From JACCQS01 sp050999295 (GTDB taxonomy: Bacteria > Actinomycetota > Actinomycetes > Mycobacteriales > Geodermatophilaceae), in the NCBI GenBank assembly GCA_050999295.1, contig JBPCPI010000194.1, positions 1 through 23,407 on the forward strand: 23,407 bases of DNA, in the 5' to 3' direction. The notes beneath the pieces are model-generated. The model saw only the letters and a list, made by a program, of their open reading frames with translations, had not been told where the DNA came from and searched no databases. Made by a program: the position numbers and the translations under genes. Positions 7,320-16,943 of this stretch are shown in pieces (position 1 is the stretch's first letter; each line of letters opens with the position of its first letter).

Positions 7320-8726
7320 TCAGTCGGTCATTCTGGCCAGAGTCCGCATCTTGTTGACCGCGTCGAGGGCGGCCACCTTGTAGGACTCGGCCAGGGTCGG
7401 GTAGTTGAAGACCGCGTCCACGAGATAGTCGACCGTGCCACCGCATCCGATCACTGTCTGTCCGATGTGGACGAGCTCGGTTGCATTTGAGCCGAAGACG
7501 TGTACGCCGAGCAGGCTGCGGTTCTCCGCGTGTACGAGCAGTTTCAGCATCCCGTAGGAGTCGCCGAGGATCGCCCCGCGGGCCAGCTCTCGGTAGCGGG
7601 ACACCCCTACCTCGAACGGGATCGACGATTCGGTCAGCTCGTCCTCGGTGCTGCCGACGTAGGAGATCTCCGGGATCGTGTAGATCCCGATGGGTTGTAG
7701 CTGACTCAGCGTCCCGACGACCGCCTCCGCGCAGGCGTGATATGCCGCGCGGCGGCCCTGTTCCATCGAGGTCGCGGCCAGAGCCGGAAAGCCGATCACG
7801 TCGCCGACGGCGTAGATGTGCGGTACGGACGTGAGGTAGTTCTCGTCCACCACGATCCGGCCGCGGTCGTCGGCCTCCAGCCCGGCGTTGCCCAACTCCA
7901 GGCCGTCGGTGACTCCTTGCCGCCCAGCCGAGTACATCACGGTGTCGGCGGGGATCTTCTTGCCGCTCTCCAGCTCGGTCAGGGTGCCCGAACCGTGCCG
8001 GCTGACGCTGGCCACCGTTTCCCGGAAGCGGAAGGTGACGGCGAGATCCCGCAATTGGTACTTCAGCGCCTCGACGATCTCGAGGTCGCAGAACTCCAGC
8101 ATCCGGTCCCGCCGCTCGACAACGGTGACCTTGGTGCCCAGTGCGGCGAACATGGAGGCGTACTCGATCCCGATGACGCCCGCGCCGACCACGACCATCG
8201 ACGGCGGGATGTGGTCGAGCTCCAGGATCTGGTCGGAATCGACGATCTTCGCGCCGTCGAATTCCACCGTGTCCGGCCGAGCGGGCCGGGTTCCGACTGC
8301 GATCACGAAGCGCTCGGAGGTGACTTTGCGGTCGGAGCCGTCCTCTGCTGTGACGGCCACCGTGTGGTCATCGAGGAAGCGGGCGGTTCCCGGGATCAGC
8401 GCGACGTGGTTGCGGCCGAGCTGACTGCGGATGACGTCGATCTCGCGGCCGATGACGTGCTGGGTACGGGCGGTGAGGTCAGCGACGTTGATGTCTTCCT
8501 TGAGCCGGTAGGAATGCCCGTAGAGCTCCCGCTGGTTGAGACCGGTCAGATAGAGGATCGCCTCGCGCATGGTCTTGGACGGGATGGTCCCGGTGTTGAT
8601 GCAGACACCGCCCACCATGTGCTTCTTCTCGACGATGGCCGTTCGCCGTTCCAGCTTGGCTCCGGCGATCGCCGCCTTCTGGCCGCCTGGGCCAGACCCG
8701 ATGACGAGCAGGTCGTAGTCGTACAT
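7320..8726 (-). CDS. sthA: Soluble pyridine nucleotide transhydrogenase (NAD(P)+ transhydrogenase)
   Basis: The 468-residue flavoprotein moves hydride between NADPH and NAD+ in the cytoplasm. It starts MYDYDLLVIGSGPGG, the FAD dinucleotide fold. At the site where lipoamide dehydrogenases have the redox CxxxxC pair, it reads C42-INTG-T47, so one cysteine is replaced. The C-terminal NYPTLAE replaces the usual His-Pro-Thr motif. Both changes are features of SthA. A second nucleotide-binding fold (VVVGAGVIGIEYAS) and ATS-x-EQGRRAA complete the family. ATG at 8726 was chosen because GGGAGG lies six bases upstream; an in-frame ATG at 8777 would add 17 unconserved residues. It lies upstream of vapBC on the same strand, 51 bases away. 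Confidence 0.93.
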   Translation of the reverse strand: MYDYDLLVIGSGPGGQKAAIAGAKLERRTAIVEKKHMVGGVCINTGTIPSKTMREAILYLTGLNQRELYGHSYRLKEDINVADLTARTQHVIGREIDVIRSQLGRNHVALIPGTARFLDDHTVAVTAEDGSDRKVTSERFVIAVGTRPARPDTVEFDGAKIVDSDQILELDHIPPSMVVVGAGVIGIEYASMFAALGTKVTVVERRDRMLEFCDLEIVEALKYQLRDLAVTFRFRETVASVSRHGSGTLTELESGKKIPADTVMYSAGRQGVTDGLELGNAGLEADDRGRIVVDENYLTSVPHIYAVGDVIGFPALAATSMEQGRRAAYHACAEAVVGTLSQLQPIGIYTIPEISYVGSTEDELTESSIPFEVGVSRYRELARGAILGDSYGMLKLLVHAENRSLLGVHVFGSNATELVHIGQTVIGCGGTVDYLVDAVFNYPTLAESYKVAALDAVNKMRTLARMTD

Positions 8727-8794
8727 CGTGCGCCTCCCAGGGTTCTCCGCGGGGTACGGGTGTAAGTCTGTCGTCATCCGCGCTCCACCGGGAA

Positions 8795-8843
8795 CTAACT
8801 GGTCAATTGCCGCAGGTGTGACCTGCGGCAACTGACCAGTTAG
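8795..8843. repeat. Large near-perfect palindrome between sthA and glgX
   Basis: Two 23-base arms (8795-8817 and 8821-8843) pair with a single mismatch (A8806 against C8832) around a three-base centre GTG. The arms begin CTAACTGGTCA and turn inward through TTGCCGCAGGT. It lies in the 217-bp gap between divergent sthA and glgX, where no terminator is needed. It could be an operator, a mobile palindromic unit, or a cruciform-forming spacer. Confidence 0.9.
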
Positions 8844-8943
8844 TGCGAGGAATGCGGCAGCCCTGCCCAGCCGCGAGCGCCATGCACGCGGCTCTCTAAC
8901 CTGATGACTCAGCAATGGGCACATTCGGCGGGAGTACGCGTAC

Positions 8944-11052
8944 GTGACTGAGATCGAAGCCTGGCCGGGCCGGCCCTATCCGTTGGGGGCCACCTACGAC
9001 GGGACGGGGACCAACTTCTCGCTGTTCTCCGAGGTCGCCGAGCGGGTCGAACTGTGCCTGTTCGACCCGGGCGGTGCCGAGTTGCGCGTCGAGCTCACCG
9101 AGGTGGATGCGTTCTGTTGGCACGTCTACCTTCCACGGATCGGCATGGGGCAGCGGTACGGGTTCCGGGTACACGGCCCCTGGGCTCCGAGCCAAGGCCA
9201 TCGTTGCAACCCCAGCAAGCTGCTGATCGATCCGTACGCCAAGGCTTTCGAGGGCACCGTCGACTGGTCGAACGCCTGTTTTCCGTACGACTTCAACGAC
9301 CCCAAGGCGAGCAATGACGAGGACAGCGCGCCGCACGTCCCCAAGGCGGTAGTGGTCAGCCCGTTCTTCGACTGGGGGGCTGACCGCGCGCCGGATGTGT
9401 CGCTACACGACTCGGTGATCTACGAGGTGCACGTCAAGGGGTTCACCCAGACCCGGCCGGACATCCCGGAGCTGGAGCGGGGCACCTACGCCGGCCTCGC
9501 GCACCCGGTGGCCATCGACTACCTCAAGTCGTTGGGCGTGACGGCCGTCGAGCTGCTCCCGGTCCACCAGTTCGTCCACGACTCGCATCTGGTCGACCGC
9601 GGGCTGCGCAACTACTGGGGCTACAACACCATCGGGTTCTTCGCACCGCACAACGAGTACAGCTCGGCCGGCGACGACGGCTCTCAGGTGGCGGAGTTCA
9701 AGTCGATGGTGCGTGCGCTACACGAAGCGGGCATCGAGGTGATCCTCGACGTGGTCTACAACCACACGGCCGAGGGCAACCACATGGGCCCGATGCTGTC
9801 CTTCCGCGGCATCGACAACCGCGCGTACTACCGACTGGTTCCGGACGACAAGGCGTTCTACTACGACACCACCGGTACGGGGAACAGCCTCAACATGGCC
9901 CACCCGCACTCCCTTCAGTTGATCATGGACTCACTGCGGTACTGGGTGACCGAGATGCATGTGGACGGCTTCCGCTTCGATCTGGCCGCCACCCTTGCCC
10001 GCCAGTTCCACGAGGTCGACAAGCTCTCGGCGTTCTTCGACCTCGTACAGCAGGATCCGGTGATCAGCCAGGTCAAGCTGATTGCCGAGCCATGGGACGT
10101 CGGGGAGGGTGGGTACCAGGTCGGCAACTTCCCACCCCAGTGGTCGGAGTGGAACGGCAAGTACCGCGACACGGTCCGCGACGTGTGGCGCGGCGCCCCG
10201 GCCGTGGTCGGCGAGCTCGCCTCTCGACTGACCGGGAGTTCCGATCTGTACCAAGCGGATTCGCGTCGCCCCTCGGCCAGCGTCAACTTCGTCACCGCCC
10301 ATGACGGCTTCACCTTGGCCGACCTCGTGTCCTACAACGAGAAACACAACGAGGCCAACGGCGAGCGCGGCAAGGACGGCGAGAACCACAATCGATCGTG
10401 GAACTGCGGGGTCGAAGGACCGACCGACGATCCCGACGTGCTCGCCCTGCGCGGCCGGCAACAACGCAACCTGCTGACCACGCTGTTGCTGTCCCAAGGT
10501 GTTCCGATGCTGCTGGGCGGGGACGAGATCGGCCGGAGCCAGGGCGGCAACAACAACGCCTATTGCCAGGACAACGAGATCTCCTGGTACGACTGGGAGA
10601 ACACCGACACGGCACTGCTTGCCTTCACCACGAAGCTGATCGCGCTGCGCCGAGAGCACCCGGTGTTCTGTCGGCGCCGCTGGTTCCAGGGTCGCCCGTT
10701 GCGGGGCACCGCAGACATCCTGTGGCTGCGCCCGGATGGCGTGGAGATGACCGAGGACGACTGGAGGGCCCATGAGGTCTCGGTGGGCCTGTTCCTGAAC
10801 GGCGAGGCGATCACCAGCCCCGGTACGCGTGGTGAGCGAGTCACCGACCGGTCGTTCCTGCTGCTGATCAACGCCTCCGCCGAGCCGCGGAAGTGGACCA
10901 TCAGCGGGTCCTGGGGTCAGGAGTGGGAGTGCGTGCTGGACACGGCGTGGCCTCCCGAGCCCCGGACGGAAGACACCCACGTACGGGGCGATCTGGTCGT
11001 GACCGACCGATCCGTCGTACTGCTGCGCCTCGTCGAACCCGTCGACGCCTGA
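8944..11052 (+). CDS. glgX: Glycogen debranching enzyme (isoamylase-type, GlgX/TreX)
   Basis: The 702-residue GH13 enzyme hydrolyses alpha-1,6 branches of glycogen to free linear maltodextrins. It has an N-terminal CBM48 domain (PYPLGATYDGTGTNFSLFSE), then the amylase barrel. The catalytic triad is complete: nucleophile D346 in DGFRFDLA, acid/base E382 in IAEPWDVG and transition-state D454 in TAHDGFTLADLVSYNEKHNE. Length matches TreX/GlgX enzymes (about 700). The GTG at 8944 follows GGGAG by about nine bases. Seven bases separate its stop from treY, so it heads the trehalose operon; in this setting it is usually called TreX. Confidence 0.95.
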   Translation: MTEIEAWPGRPYPLGATYDGTGTNFSLFSEVAERVELCLFDPGGAELRVELTEVDAFCWHVYLPRIGMGQRYGFRVHGPWAPSQGHRCNPSKLLIDPYAKAFEGTVDWSNACFPYDFNDPKASNDEDSAPHVPKAVVVSPFFDWGADRAPDVSLHDSVIYEVHVKGFTQTRPDIPELERGTYAGLAHPVAIDYLKSLGVTAVELLPVHQFVHDSHLVDRGLRNYWGYNTIGFFAPHNEYSSAGDDGSQVAEFKSMVRALHEAGIEVILDVVYNHTAEGNHMGPMLSFRGIDNRAYYRLVPDDKAFYYDTTGTGNSLNMAHPHSLQLIMDSLRYWVTEMHVDGFRFDLAATLARQFHEVDKLSAFFDLVQQDPVISQVKLIAEPWDVGEGGYQVGNFPPQWSEWNGKYRDTVRDVWRGAPAVVGELASRLTGSSDLYQADSRRPSASVNFVTAHDGFTLADLVSYNEKHNEANGERGKDGENHNRSWNCGVEGPTDDPDVLALRGRQQRNLLTTLLLSQGVPMLLGGDEIGRSQGGNNNAYCQDNEISWYDWENTDTALLAFTTKLIALRREHPVFCRRRWFQGRPLRGTADILWLRPDGVEMTEDDWRAHEVSVGLFLNGEAITSPGTRGERVTDRSFLLLINASAEPRKWTISGSWGQEWECVLDTAWPPEPRTEDTHVRGDLVVTDRSVVLLRLVEPVDA

Positions 11053-11059
11053 GGCCGCC

Positions 11060-13729
11060 ATGGCTCGAGCACCGCTGTCGACCTATCGCCTGCAACTGAA
11101 TCCAGCGTTCACCTTTGACGACGCCGCCGAGATCGTCGACTATCTGGCCGACCTCGGGGTGTCACATGTCTATCTCTCGCCGATCCTGCAAGCTGCCCCG
11201 GACTCGACTCATGGGTACGACGTCGTCGACCCCGCACGACCCAGCGAGGAGCTCGGCGGTGTCGAGGGGTACGCCCGGCTGACCGCAGCCGTTTCCGCGG
11301 CCGGCCTCAAGCAGGTGCTCGACATCGTTCCCAACCACATGGCCATCACCGGGCCCGAGAACCGGTGGTGGTGGGACGTCCTGGAGAACGGCCCGTCGTC
11401 GCTGTGGGCCAACCATTTTGACGTCACTTGGGATCCACCCGAGGCCAAGCTGCGCAACACGTTGCTGATGCCGATCCTCGGGGATCACTACGGCCGGGTG
11501 CTCGATCGCGGCGAGATCACCGTCGAGCGCGACGGCCCGGTCTTCACGATCCGGTATTTCGACCACCGGCTGCCGGTCTCGCCGCGGACCCTGGAGACGA
11601 TCCTCGGCCCGGCGGCCGCGGCCACCGGGGACGACGACCTTGCCTTTCTCGGTGGCGCGTACCGGCGCTTGCCCCCGGCCACACGGACCGATCCGGCCGG
11701 GATGGCCGAACGGCGGCGGGATGCCGGCGTGCTCCGCGAGCAGCTGCGCCGACTGTTGTCCGACCGTCCGGGTCTAGGCGGCGCGATCGACGAGAGCATG
11801 GCCGCGCTGAATGCCGACATCGACGCTCTGGATGACTTCTTGGAGATCCAGAACCACCGCATCGCCTTCTGGCGTACGGCTGGTCGCGATCTGGACTACC
11901 GCCGGTTCTTCGACATCGACACATTGGTCGGCCTGCGTGTCGAGGACCCGGAGGTCTTCGACGACACCCATCGGCAGATTCTCGCGTGGGTGCGCGAAGG
12001 TGCGGTCGACGGCCTGCGCGTGGACCATCCCGACGGTCTGCGCGATCCCGAGGGCTACACCCGCCGGCTGTCCGAGGCCACCGGCGGGATCTGGACGGTC
12101 GTGGAGAAGATCCTCGAACCCGGCGAGGAACTTCCTGCGTCTTGGCCGGTTGCGGGGACGACGGGGTACGACCGGCTCAACATCATCGGGGGCCTGTTCA
12201 TCGACCCTGCCGGGGAGGAGCCACTGACTCAGTCGTACGGCGAACTCACCGGCGCCTCCACCGATTTCGCTGCGGTACAGCGGGAGGCCAAGCAGTGGAC
12301 CGTACGCGAACTGCTCGCCGCCGACGTCAACCGACTCTCCGATCGGCTCGTGTCGGTCTGTGAGGGCCGGCGACACCAGCGGGACCGTACGCGACACGAA
12401 CTGCATGACGCCCTGGAGGAGTTGCTGGCCGCCTTCTCGGTCTATCGAACCTATGTGCAGGCCGAGGACGGCCTGGTTCGCCCGTCCGACATCCACCACG
12501 TCGAGGCAGCGTGCGCGACCGTCGCCGAGCGACGACCCGACATCGATTCCGACCTGCTCCGCTTCTTCGCCGACCTGGTGCTGCTGCGCCTGACGGAGAT
12601 GACCGCGGCTGAACGGGAATGGGTGATGCGTTTCCAGCAGCTGACCGGCCCGGCGATGGCCAAGGGTGTCGAGGACACGACGTTCTACCGGTACACCCCG
12701 TTACTGGCGCTGAACGAGGTCGGCGGGGACCCCGGCCGGTTCGGGGTGAGCGTGGCCGAGTTCCATGCCGCCAATGCAGCCGCCCAGCAAACCTGGCCAG
12801 TGACCATGACGACACTGAGCACCCACGACACGAAGCGGTCCGCGGACGTACGGGCCCGGCTGTGCCTGCTCTAGGAGATCCCACGGGAATGGGCCGCGGC
12901 CTGCGGGCACTGGATGAGCGACTCGGCGGTGTACTGGACCGGCGGGAAGCCTGATCGACACACCCAGCACTTGTTCCTGCAGACCCTGATCGGGGCTTGG
13001 CCGCTGTCGATCGCGCGCGCGACGCAGTACCTGGCCAAGGCCACCAAGGAAGCCAAGCTGCACACCACGTGGACCGAGCCCAACCAGGCCTTCGACGAGG
13101 CGCGGGACACCTATGTCGCGGGCGTCCTGGGAGACTCGGATCTGGTCGCCGATGTCGAGGGTTTCGTGGCGGCACTGGTGGGACCGGGTCGGATCAACGC
13201 GCTGTCCCAAGCACTGCTCGAGCTGACGGTGCCGGGCGTACCGGACACCTATCAGGGCAGCGAACTGTGGGACCTGAGCCTGGTCGACCCCGACAACCGG
13301 CGACCGGTGGACTTTGCCCTGCGTCGTGCCCTGCTCGCCGAGGTCGGCGCGGCCCCGCCGGAGCAATTGCTGGCCCGCGCGCACGAGGGTCTGCCCAAGT
13401 TGCGGGTCGTACGCGAGGCTCTGCACCTGCGCCGACGCCGACCAGAGGCCTTCGGGGCAGGTGCGGGAGGTGGCTATGCGCCCCTGCTGTTCTCCGGTAC
13501 CAAGGCCGAGCACGCGGTCGGCTTCACCAGGGGAGGCTGCGTCGCGGTGGTCACATCCAGGCTGGTGCTCGGGCTGAAATCGGAGTGGGATGACACCGTG
13601 TTCGCCCTCCCCGCCGGGTCCTGGATCGACATGTTGACCGGGCGGGTCTGGACCGGCGGAGCCGTCGATGTCGGCGAACTGCTGGCCGCCTTCCCCGTCG
13701 CCCTGCTCGAGCGCGACCCGGACGCCTGA
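11060..13729 (+). pseudogene. treY: Maltooligosyl trehalose synthase gene interrupted by one in-frame TAG
   Basis: TreY rearranges the reducing-end glucose of maltodextrins to an alpha,alpha-1,1 bond. The first part (604 codons) has the GH13 barrel: SHVYLSPILQA, DIVPNHMA, nucleophile D322 in DGLRVDHPDG, E349 in VVEKIL, and D590 in STHDTKRS. Codon 605 is TAG (12872-12874). Translation resumes in the same frame with EIPREWAAAC and later GVPDTYQGSELWDLSLVDPDNRRP, the conserved C-terminal core. No base is gained or lost, so one substitution (for example TCG to TAG) explains it. A restart at ATG 12914 could make a separate 271-residue fragment. At 889 positions it is longer than typical TreY (about 750-800). 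The final TGA is one base before treZ. Alternatives are a sequencing error or readthrough. Confidence 0.88.
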
Positions 13730-13730
13730 C

Positions 13731-15461
13731 GTGCTCTACTCCGTATGGGCGCCGCGTGCGGAGGCCTCCGTCGAGGTGCTCATCTCGGCCGTCCGTTCTC
13801 CACTGGTCCGCGGCGCCCGGGGTTGGTGGTGGGCCGACATCCCCAAGCTGGTTGCCGGCACGGACTACGCACTGTCGATGGATGGCGGCCCGCCACGGCC
13901 CGATCCCCGTTCGGCCTCCCAGCCGGCCGGGGTCGAGGGGTTCTCCCGGATCGTCGATCACAATGCCTTCGGATGGACCGACACGGACTGGGCGGGCATC
14001 GAGTTGGCGCAGTCGGTCCTCTACGAACTGCACGTTGGGACGTTCACCCAAGCCGGGACCTTCCGCGGAGTCATCGACCGACTCGACTATCTCGTCTCGC
14101 TAGGGGTGCAGGCGATCGAGTTGATGCCCGTCGCGGAGTTCTCCGGTGCTTGGGGGTGGGGCTACGACTGCGTCGACCTGTGGGCGCCGCATTCGGCATA
14201 CGGCGGGCCGGATGGGTTGAAGGCGCTCGTCGATGCCTGCCACGCAAGGGGTTTGGGCGTCGTGCTGGACGTCGTCTATAACCACCTCGGGCCGGCGGGC
14301 AACTTCCTGGCCGACTTCGGGCCGTACTTCTCCGACCGGCACCGCACGAACTGGGGCCAGGGCATCAACGTGGACGGCCCAGGTAGCGACGAAGTACGGG
14401 CGTTCATCGTCGACAACGCCCTGATGTGGCTGCGCGACTACCACGTCGACGGGCTGCGCCTGGACGCCGTACACGCGATCGCTGATGAGTCTGCGCTGCA
14501 CATTCTTGAGCAGCTCAGCGCAGCCGTCGGTGCGCTGTCGGCTGTGCGCGGTGTGCCACTGTGGTTGATCGCGGAGTCCGATCTGAACGACCCGCGCTTC
14601 GTCCGCTCCCCCCGAGTAGGTGGGTACGGCCTGGCCGCCTCCTGGGCCGATGAATGGCATCATGCCCTGCACGCGGTCCTGACCGGGGAAACTTCCGGCT
14701 ACTACTCGGATTTCGGCTCCCTGACCCAGTTGGTGAAGGCGCTACGGCAAGCCTGGGTGTACGACGGTGAGTACTCCGCCCATCGCGATCGCGTCCACGG
14801 TCGACCTCCGCTGGGGCTGTCCGGAGAACAGTTCGTGGTGTGCACCCAGAACCACGACCAGATCGGGAATCGCGCTGCCGGCGAACGGCTCGGGATGCTG
14901 ACCTCGATCGGCCGGGCGAAGATCGCTGCGGCGTTGCTGTTGACCGGGCCGTTCGTACCGTTGCTCTTCCAGGGCGAGGAATGGGCCGCGTCCACGCCGT
15001 TCCAGTACTTCACCGATCATCAGGATCCCGTCCTGGGTCGGGCGGTGTCGGAGGGGCGTCGGAGGGAGTTCGCGTACTTCGGGTGGCGGCCGGAGGACGT
15101 GCCGGATCCCCAGGACTCGGCGACCTTCGAGCGGTCGCGATTGCGCTGGGATGAGTTGGCGTCGGCGGGGCACGCCCAGATGCTGGAGTGGTACCGATCC
15201 CTGCTGGGGTTGCGGCGCCACCACCCGGGCCTGGGGTGCGGCCCGCTCGGCGACGTGAGCATCGATTATGACGCCGACCAGCAGTGGCTTGTTCTCCAGC
15301 GTGCGGCCGCGGGACTGTCGGTGGGGGTCAACCTCGGTGCCGAGGCGCGGGTGCTGCGGCTGAGTGGCGATGTGCTGCTGTCGTCCTCGCCGGTTCTGGA
15401 GCACCTGGGTGAGGGTCTTCTCGTGCTCACCGCAGACTCGGTCGTGATCGTCAGCTGGTAG
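13731..15461 (+). CDS. treZ: Maltooligosyl trehalose trehalohydrolase
   Basis: The 576-residue GH13 enzyme releases trehalose from the product of TreY. The N-terminal beta domain begins VLYSVWAPRAEASVEV, and the barrel has ELHVGTFTQAGTF, LMPVAEFSGAWGWGYDCVDL and VVYNHLGP. The catalytic residues are D245 in DGLRLDAVHAI, E282 in IAESDLNDPR and D376 in QNHDQIGNRAAGERL. FQGEEWAASTPFQYFTDH is also typical of TreZ. The GTG at 13731 was chosen because it aligns with the family start and lies one base after the treY stop; the open frame upstream overlaps treY in another frame. Such spacing implies translational coupling, so the treY stop codon may reduce its expression. It ends in TAG. Confidence 0.95.
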   Translation: MLYSVWAPRAEASVEVLISAVRSPLVRGARGWWWADIPKLVAGTDYALSMDGGPPRPDPRSASQPAGVEGFSRIVDHNAFGWTDTDWAGIELAQSVLYELHVGTFTQAGTFRGVIDRLDYLVSLGVQAIELMPVAEFSGAWGWGYDCVDLWAPHSAYGGPDGLKALVDACHARGLGVVLDVVYNHLGPAGNFLADFGPYFSDRHRTNWGQGINVDGPGSDEVRAFIVDNALMWLRDYHVDGLRLDAVHAIADESALHILEQLSAAVGALSAVRGVPLWLIAESDLNDPRFVRSPRVGGYGLAASWADEWHHALHAVLTGETSGYYSDFGSLTQLVKALRQAWVYDGEYSAHRDRVHGRPPLGLSGEQFVVCTQNHDQIGNRAAGERLGMLTSIGRAKIAAALLLTGPFVPLLFQGEEWAASTPFQYFTDHQDPVLGRAVSEGRRREFAYFGWRPEDVPDPQDSATFERSRLRWDELASAGHAQMLEWYRSLLGLRRHHPGLGCGPLGDVSIDYDADQQWLVLQRAAAGLSVGVNLGAEARVLRLSGDVLLSSSPVLEHLGEGLLVLTADSVVIVSW

Positions 15462-15493
15462 TGCTGGCTAGCCGCGGCCTGCGCGGTGGAGGC

Positions 15494-16312
15494 TCATGCG
15501 TCGGCGACGGCTTGGACGGCGGCCACGACCTGGGGTCCGTACCCGAGTTCAGGGTCGTTGTGATCCGCACCCTGCACTCCGACTGAGGCAACGCAGTTCG
15601 GTGCGGCGTCGGCAACCCGGCGGCTTTGGGCCGGGTCGACGATGGAGTCCGCTGTCCCGTACACGACCGCAACGGGCATCCGGACATCGCCGATCCGCTC
15701 CAGGACGGGGAGCTTCTCCCGCAGCAGCCAACGCACCGGCAGGAACGGGTAGGCATCGGCCGCGACCGAAGCCAGATCGACGAACGGCGACCGCAGCACC
15801 AGCCCAGCCGCGGCCACCTCGGTGGCCAGGCCAGTGACGAAAGCGCCTCCCAGGCTCTCGCCGAAGAGCAGGATCTGCTCGGTCGCAACGCCGGAGGACA
15901 GCACCGCCTCATAGGCAGCCCGGACGTCGAGGGTGAGTCCGGATTCGGTAGGGCTGCCGGGATTGCCGCCGTACCCCCGGTAGTCCAGGAGCAGCACGTC
16001 GAATCCCACCTCGGTGAGGGCGATGGCCAGCGGCACCCGATAGGACCGGTTGCCGGCGTTGCCCGGCGCGACCAGCACCGTCATGCCGTCCGGGCGAGGA
16101 GTCTGCGCCTCGACGAACCAGGCAGTCAGGTCCAGGCCATCGTCGGTGCGCAGGGTCCACTCGCTGGCCCCCTCGACGACATCGGCGATCGGCGGAACCG
16201 TCTCCCTGCCGGTCAGATAGATCAACCGGCGCTGGAACACCGCCATGGCGGCGATCACGATGGCCACCACGAGGAGCACCGCGAGCACACCCTTGACCAC
16301 CCGGCGCACCAC
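15494..16312 (-). CDS. Membrane-anchored alpha/beta hydrolase (Bem46/ABHD13-like)
   Basis: The 272-residue protein begins with a basic MVRRVVKG followed by a transmembrane or uncleaved signal segment (about residues 8-26). The hydrolase domain shows the Bem46-type turn VAPGNAGNRS with LLDYRGYGG, then nucleophile S153 in GESLGG, D222 in GTADSIV and H251 in GADHND, a complete catalytic triad. The substrate is unknown; such proteins are usually lipid or ester hydrolases facing outward. GTG at 16312 or 16309 is the start. It is the last gene of a minus-strand run after dcd, with a 16-base gap, and may be cotranscribed with it. Confidence 0.88.
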   Translation of the reverse strand: MVRRVVKGVLAVLLVVAIVIAAMAVFQRRLIYLTGRETVPPIADVVEGASEWTLRTDDGLDLTAWFVEAQTPRPDGMTVLVAPGNAGNRSYRVPLAIALTEVGFDVLLLDYRGYGGNPGSPTESGLTLDVRAAYEAVLSSGVATEQILLFGESLGGAFVTGLATEVAAAGLVLRSPFVDLASVAADAYPFLPVRWLLREKLPVLERIGDVRMPVAVVYGTADSIVDPAQSRRVADAAPNCVASVGVQGADHNDPELGYGPQVVAAVQAVADA

Positions 16313-16328
16313 CGCTGCCCTCTCGCGC

Positions 16329-16934
16329 TCAGGAAGGATCGCCCGAAGGAATGGTCAGGCCAGTCTGCGCCCGAGAGAAGTTCTGGTACGAGCGGGACGC
16401 CGTCGGGCCGCGTTGACCTTGATACCGCGAGCCGTACACCGAGGATCCGTAGGGGAATTCGGCCGGTGTGGACAGCCGGATCAGGCACAGTTGGCCGATC
16501 TTCATCCCGGGCCAGAGCATGATCGGGAGATTGGCCACATTGGACAGCTCCAGGGTGATGTGACCGGAGAAGCCCGGGTCGATGAACCCCGCTGTGGAGT
16601 GCGTGATCAACCCGAGCCGGCCCAGGCTGGACTTGCCCTCCAAGCGGCTTGCCACGTCATCGGGCAGGGTCACGATCTCGAGGGTCGAGCCGAGCACGAA
16701 CTCCCCGGGGTGCAGGACGAACGCCTCGTCACCATCGGGCTCGACCAGCGTGGTCAGTTCGTCCTGTTGGATCGACGGATCGATGTGGGTGTAGCGCGAG
16801 TTGTTGAACACCCGGAAGAAGCGGTCCAGCCGTACGTCGATGCTCGAGGGCTGGACGAGTTCCCGGTCGTACGGTTCGAGGGCGACCCGACCCGAGGCGA
16901 TCTCGGCGACGATGTCCCGGTCGGACAGCAGCAT
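16329..16934 (-). CDS. dcd: dCTP deaminase, probably dUMP-forming
   Basis: The 201-residue protein is almost continuous with actinobacterial Dcd: MLLSDRDIVAEI, LVQPSSIDVRLD, FRVFNNSRYTHIDP, HPGEFVLGSTLE, EGKSSLGRLGL, HSTAGFIDPGFSGHITLELSN and YQGQRGPTASRSYQNF. In mycobacteria this form both deaminates dCTP and hydrolyses dUTP, giving dUMP for thymidylate synthesis; the same activity here is an inference from close resemblance. The active-site segment with the catalytic Glu is HITLE. The ATG at 16934 lies nine bases after the yibE/F stop, in the same frame as it, and no other start is needed. The C-terminal tail after SYQNF is about ten residues longer than in M. tuberculosis. Confidence 0.96.
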   Translation of the reverse strand: MLLSDRDIVAEIASGRVALEPYDRELVQPSSIDVRLDRFFRVFNNSRYTHIDPSIQQDELTTLVEPDGDEAFVLHPGEFVLGSTLEIVTLPDDVASRLEGKSSLGRLGLITHSTAGFIDPGFSGHITLELSNVANLPIMLWPGMKIGQLCLIRLSTPAEFPYGSSVYGSRYQGQRGPTASRSYQNFSRAQTGLTIPSGDPS

Positions 16935-16943
16935 GGCCAGACC

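Noticed and set aside
7737..8765. 342-codon plus-strand open frame
   Set aside because: It lies fully antisense to sthA, which has clear FAD and NAD motifs. This is a GC-driven shadow.
12872..12874. Genome-wide reassignment of TAG to a sense codon
   Set aside because: At least five genes here end in TAG where expected, and reading the yibE/F TAG as sense would fuse it with dcd.
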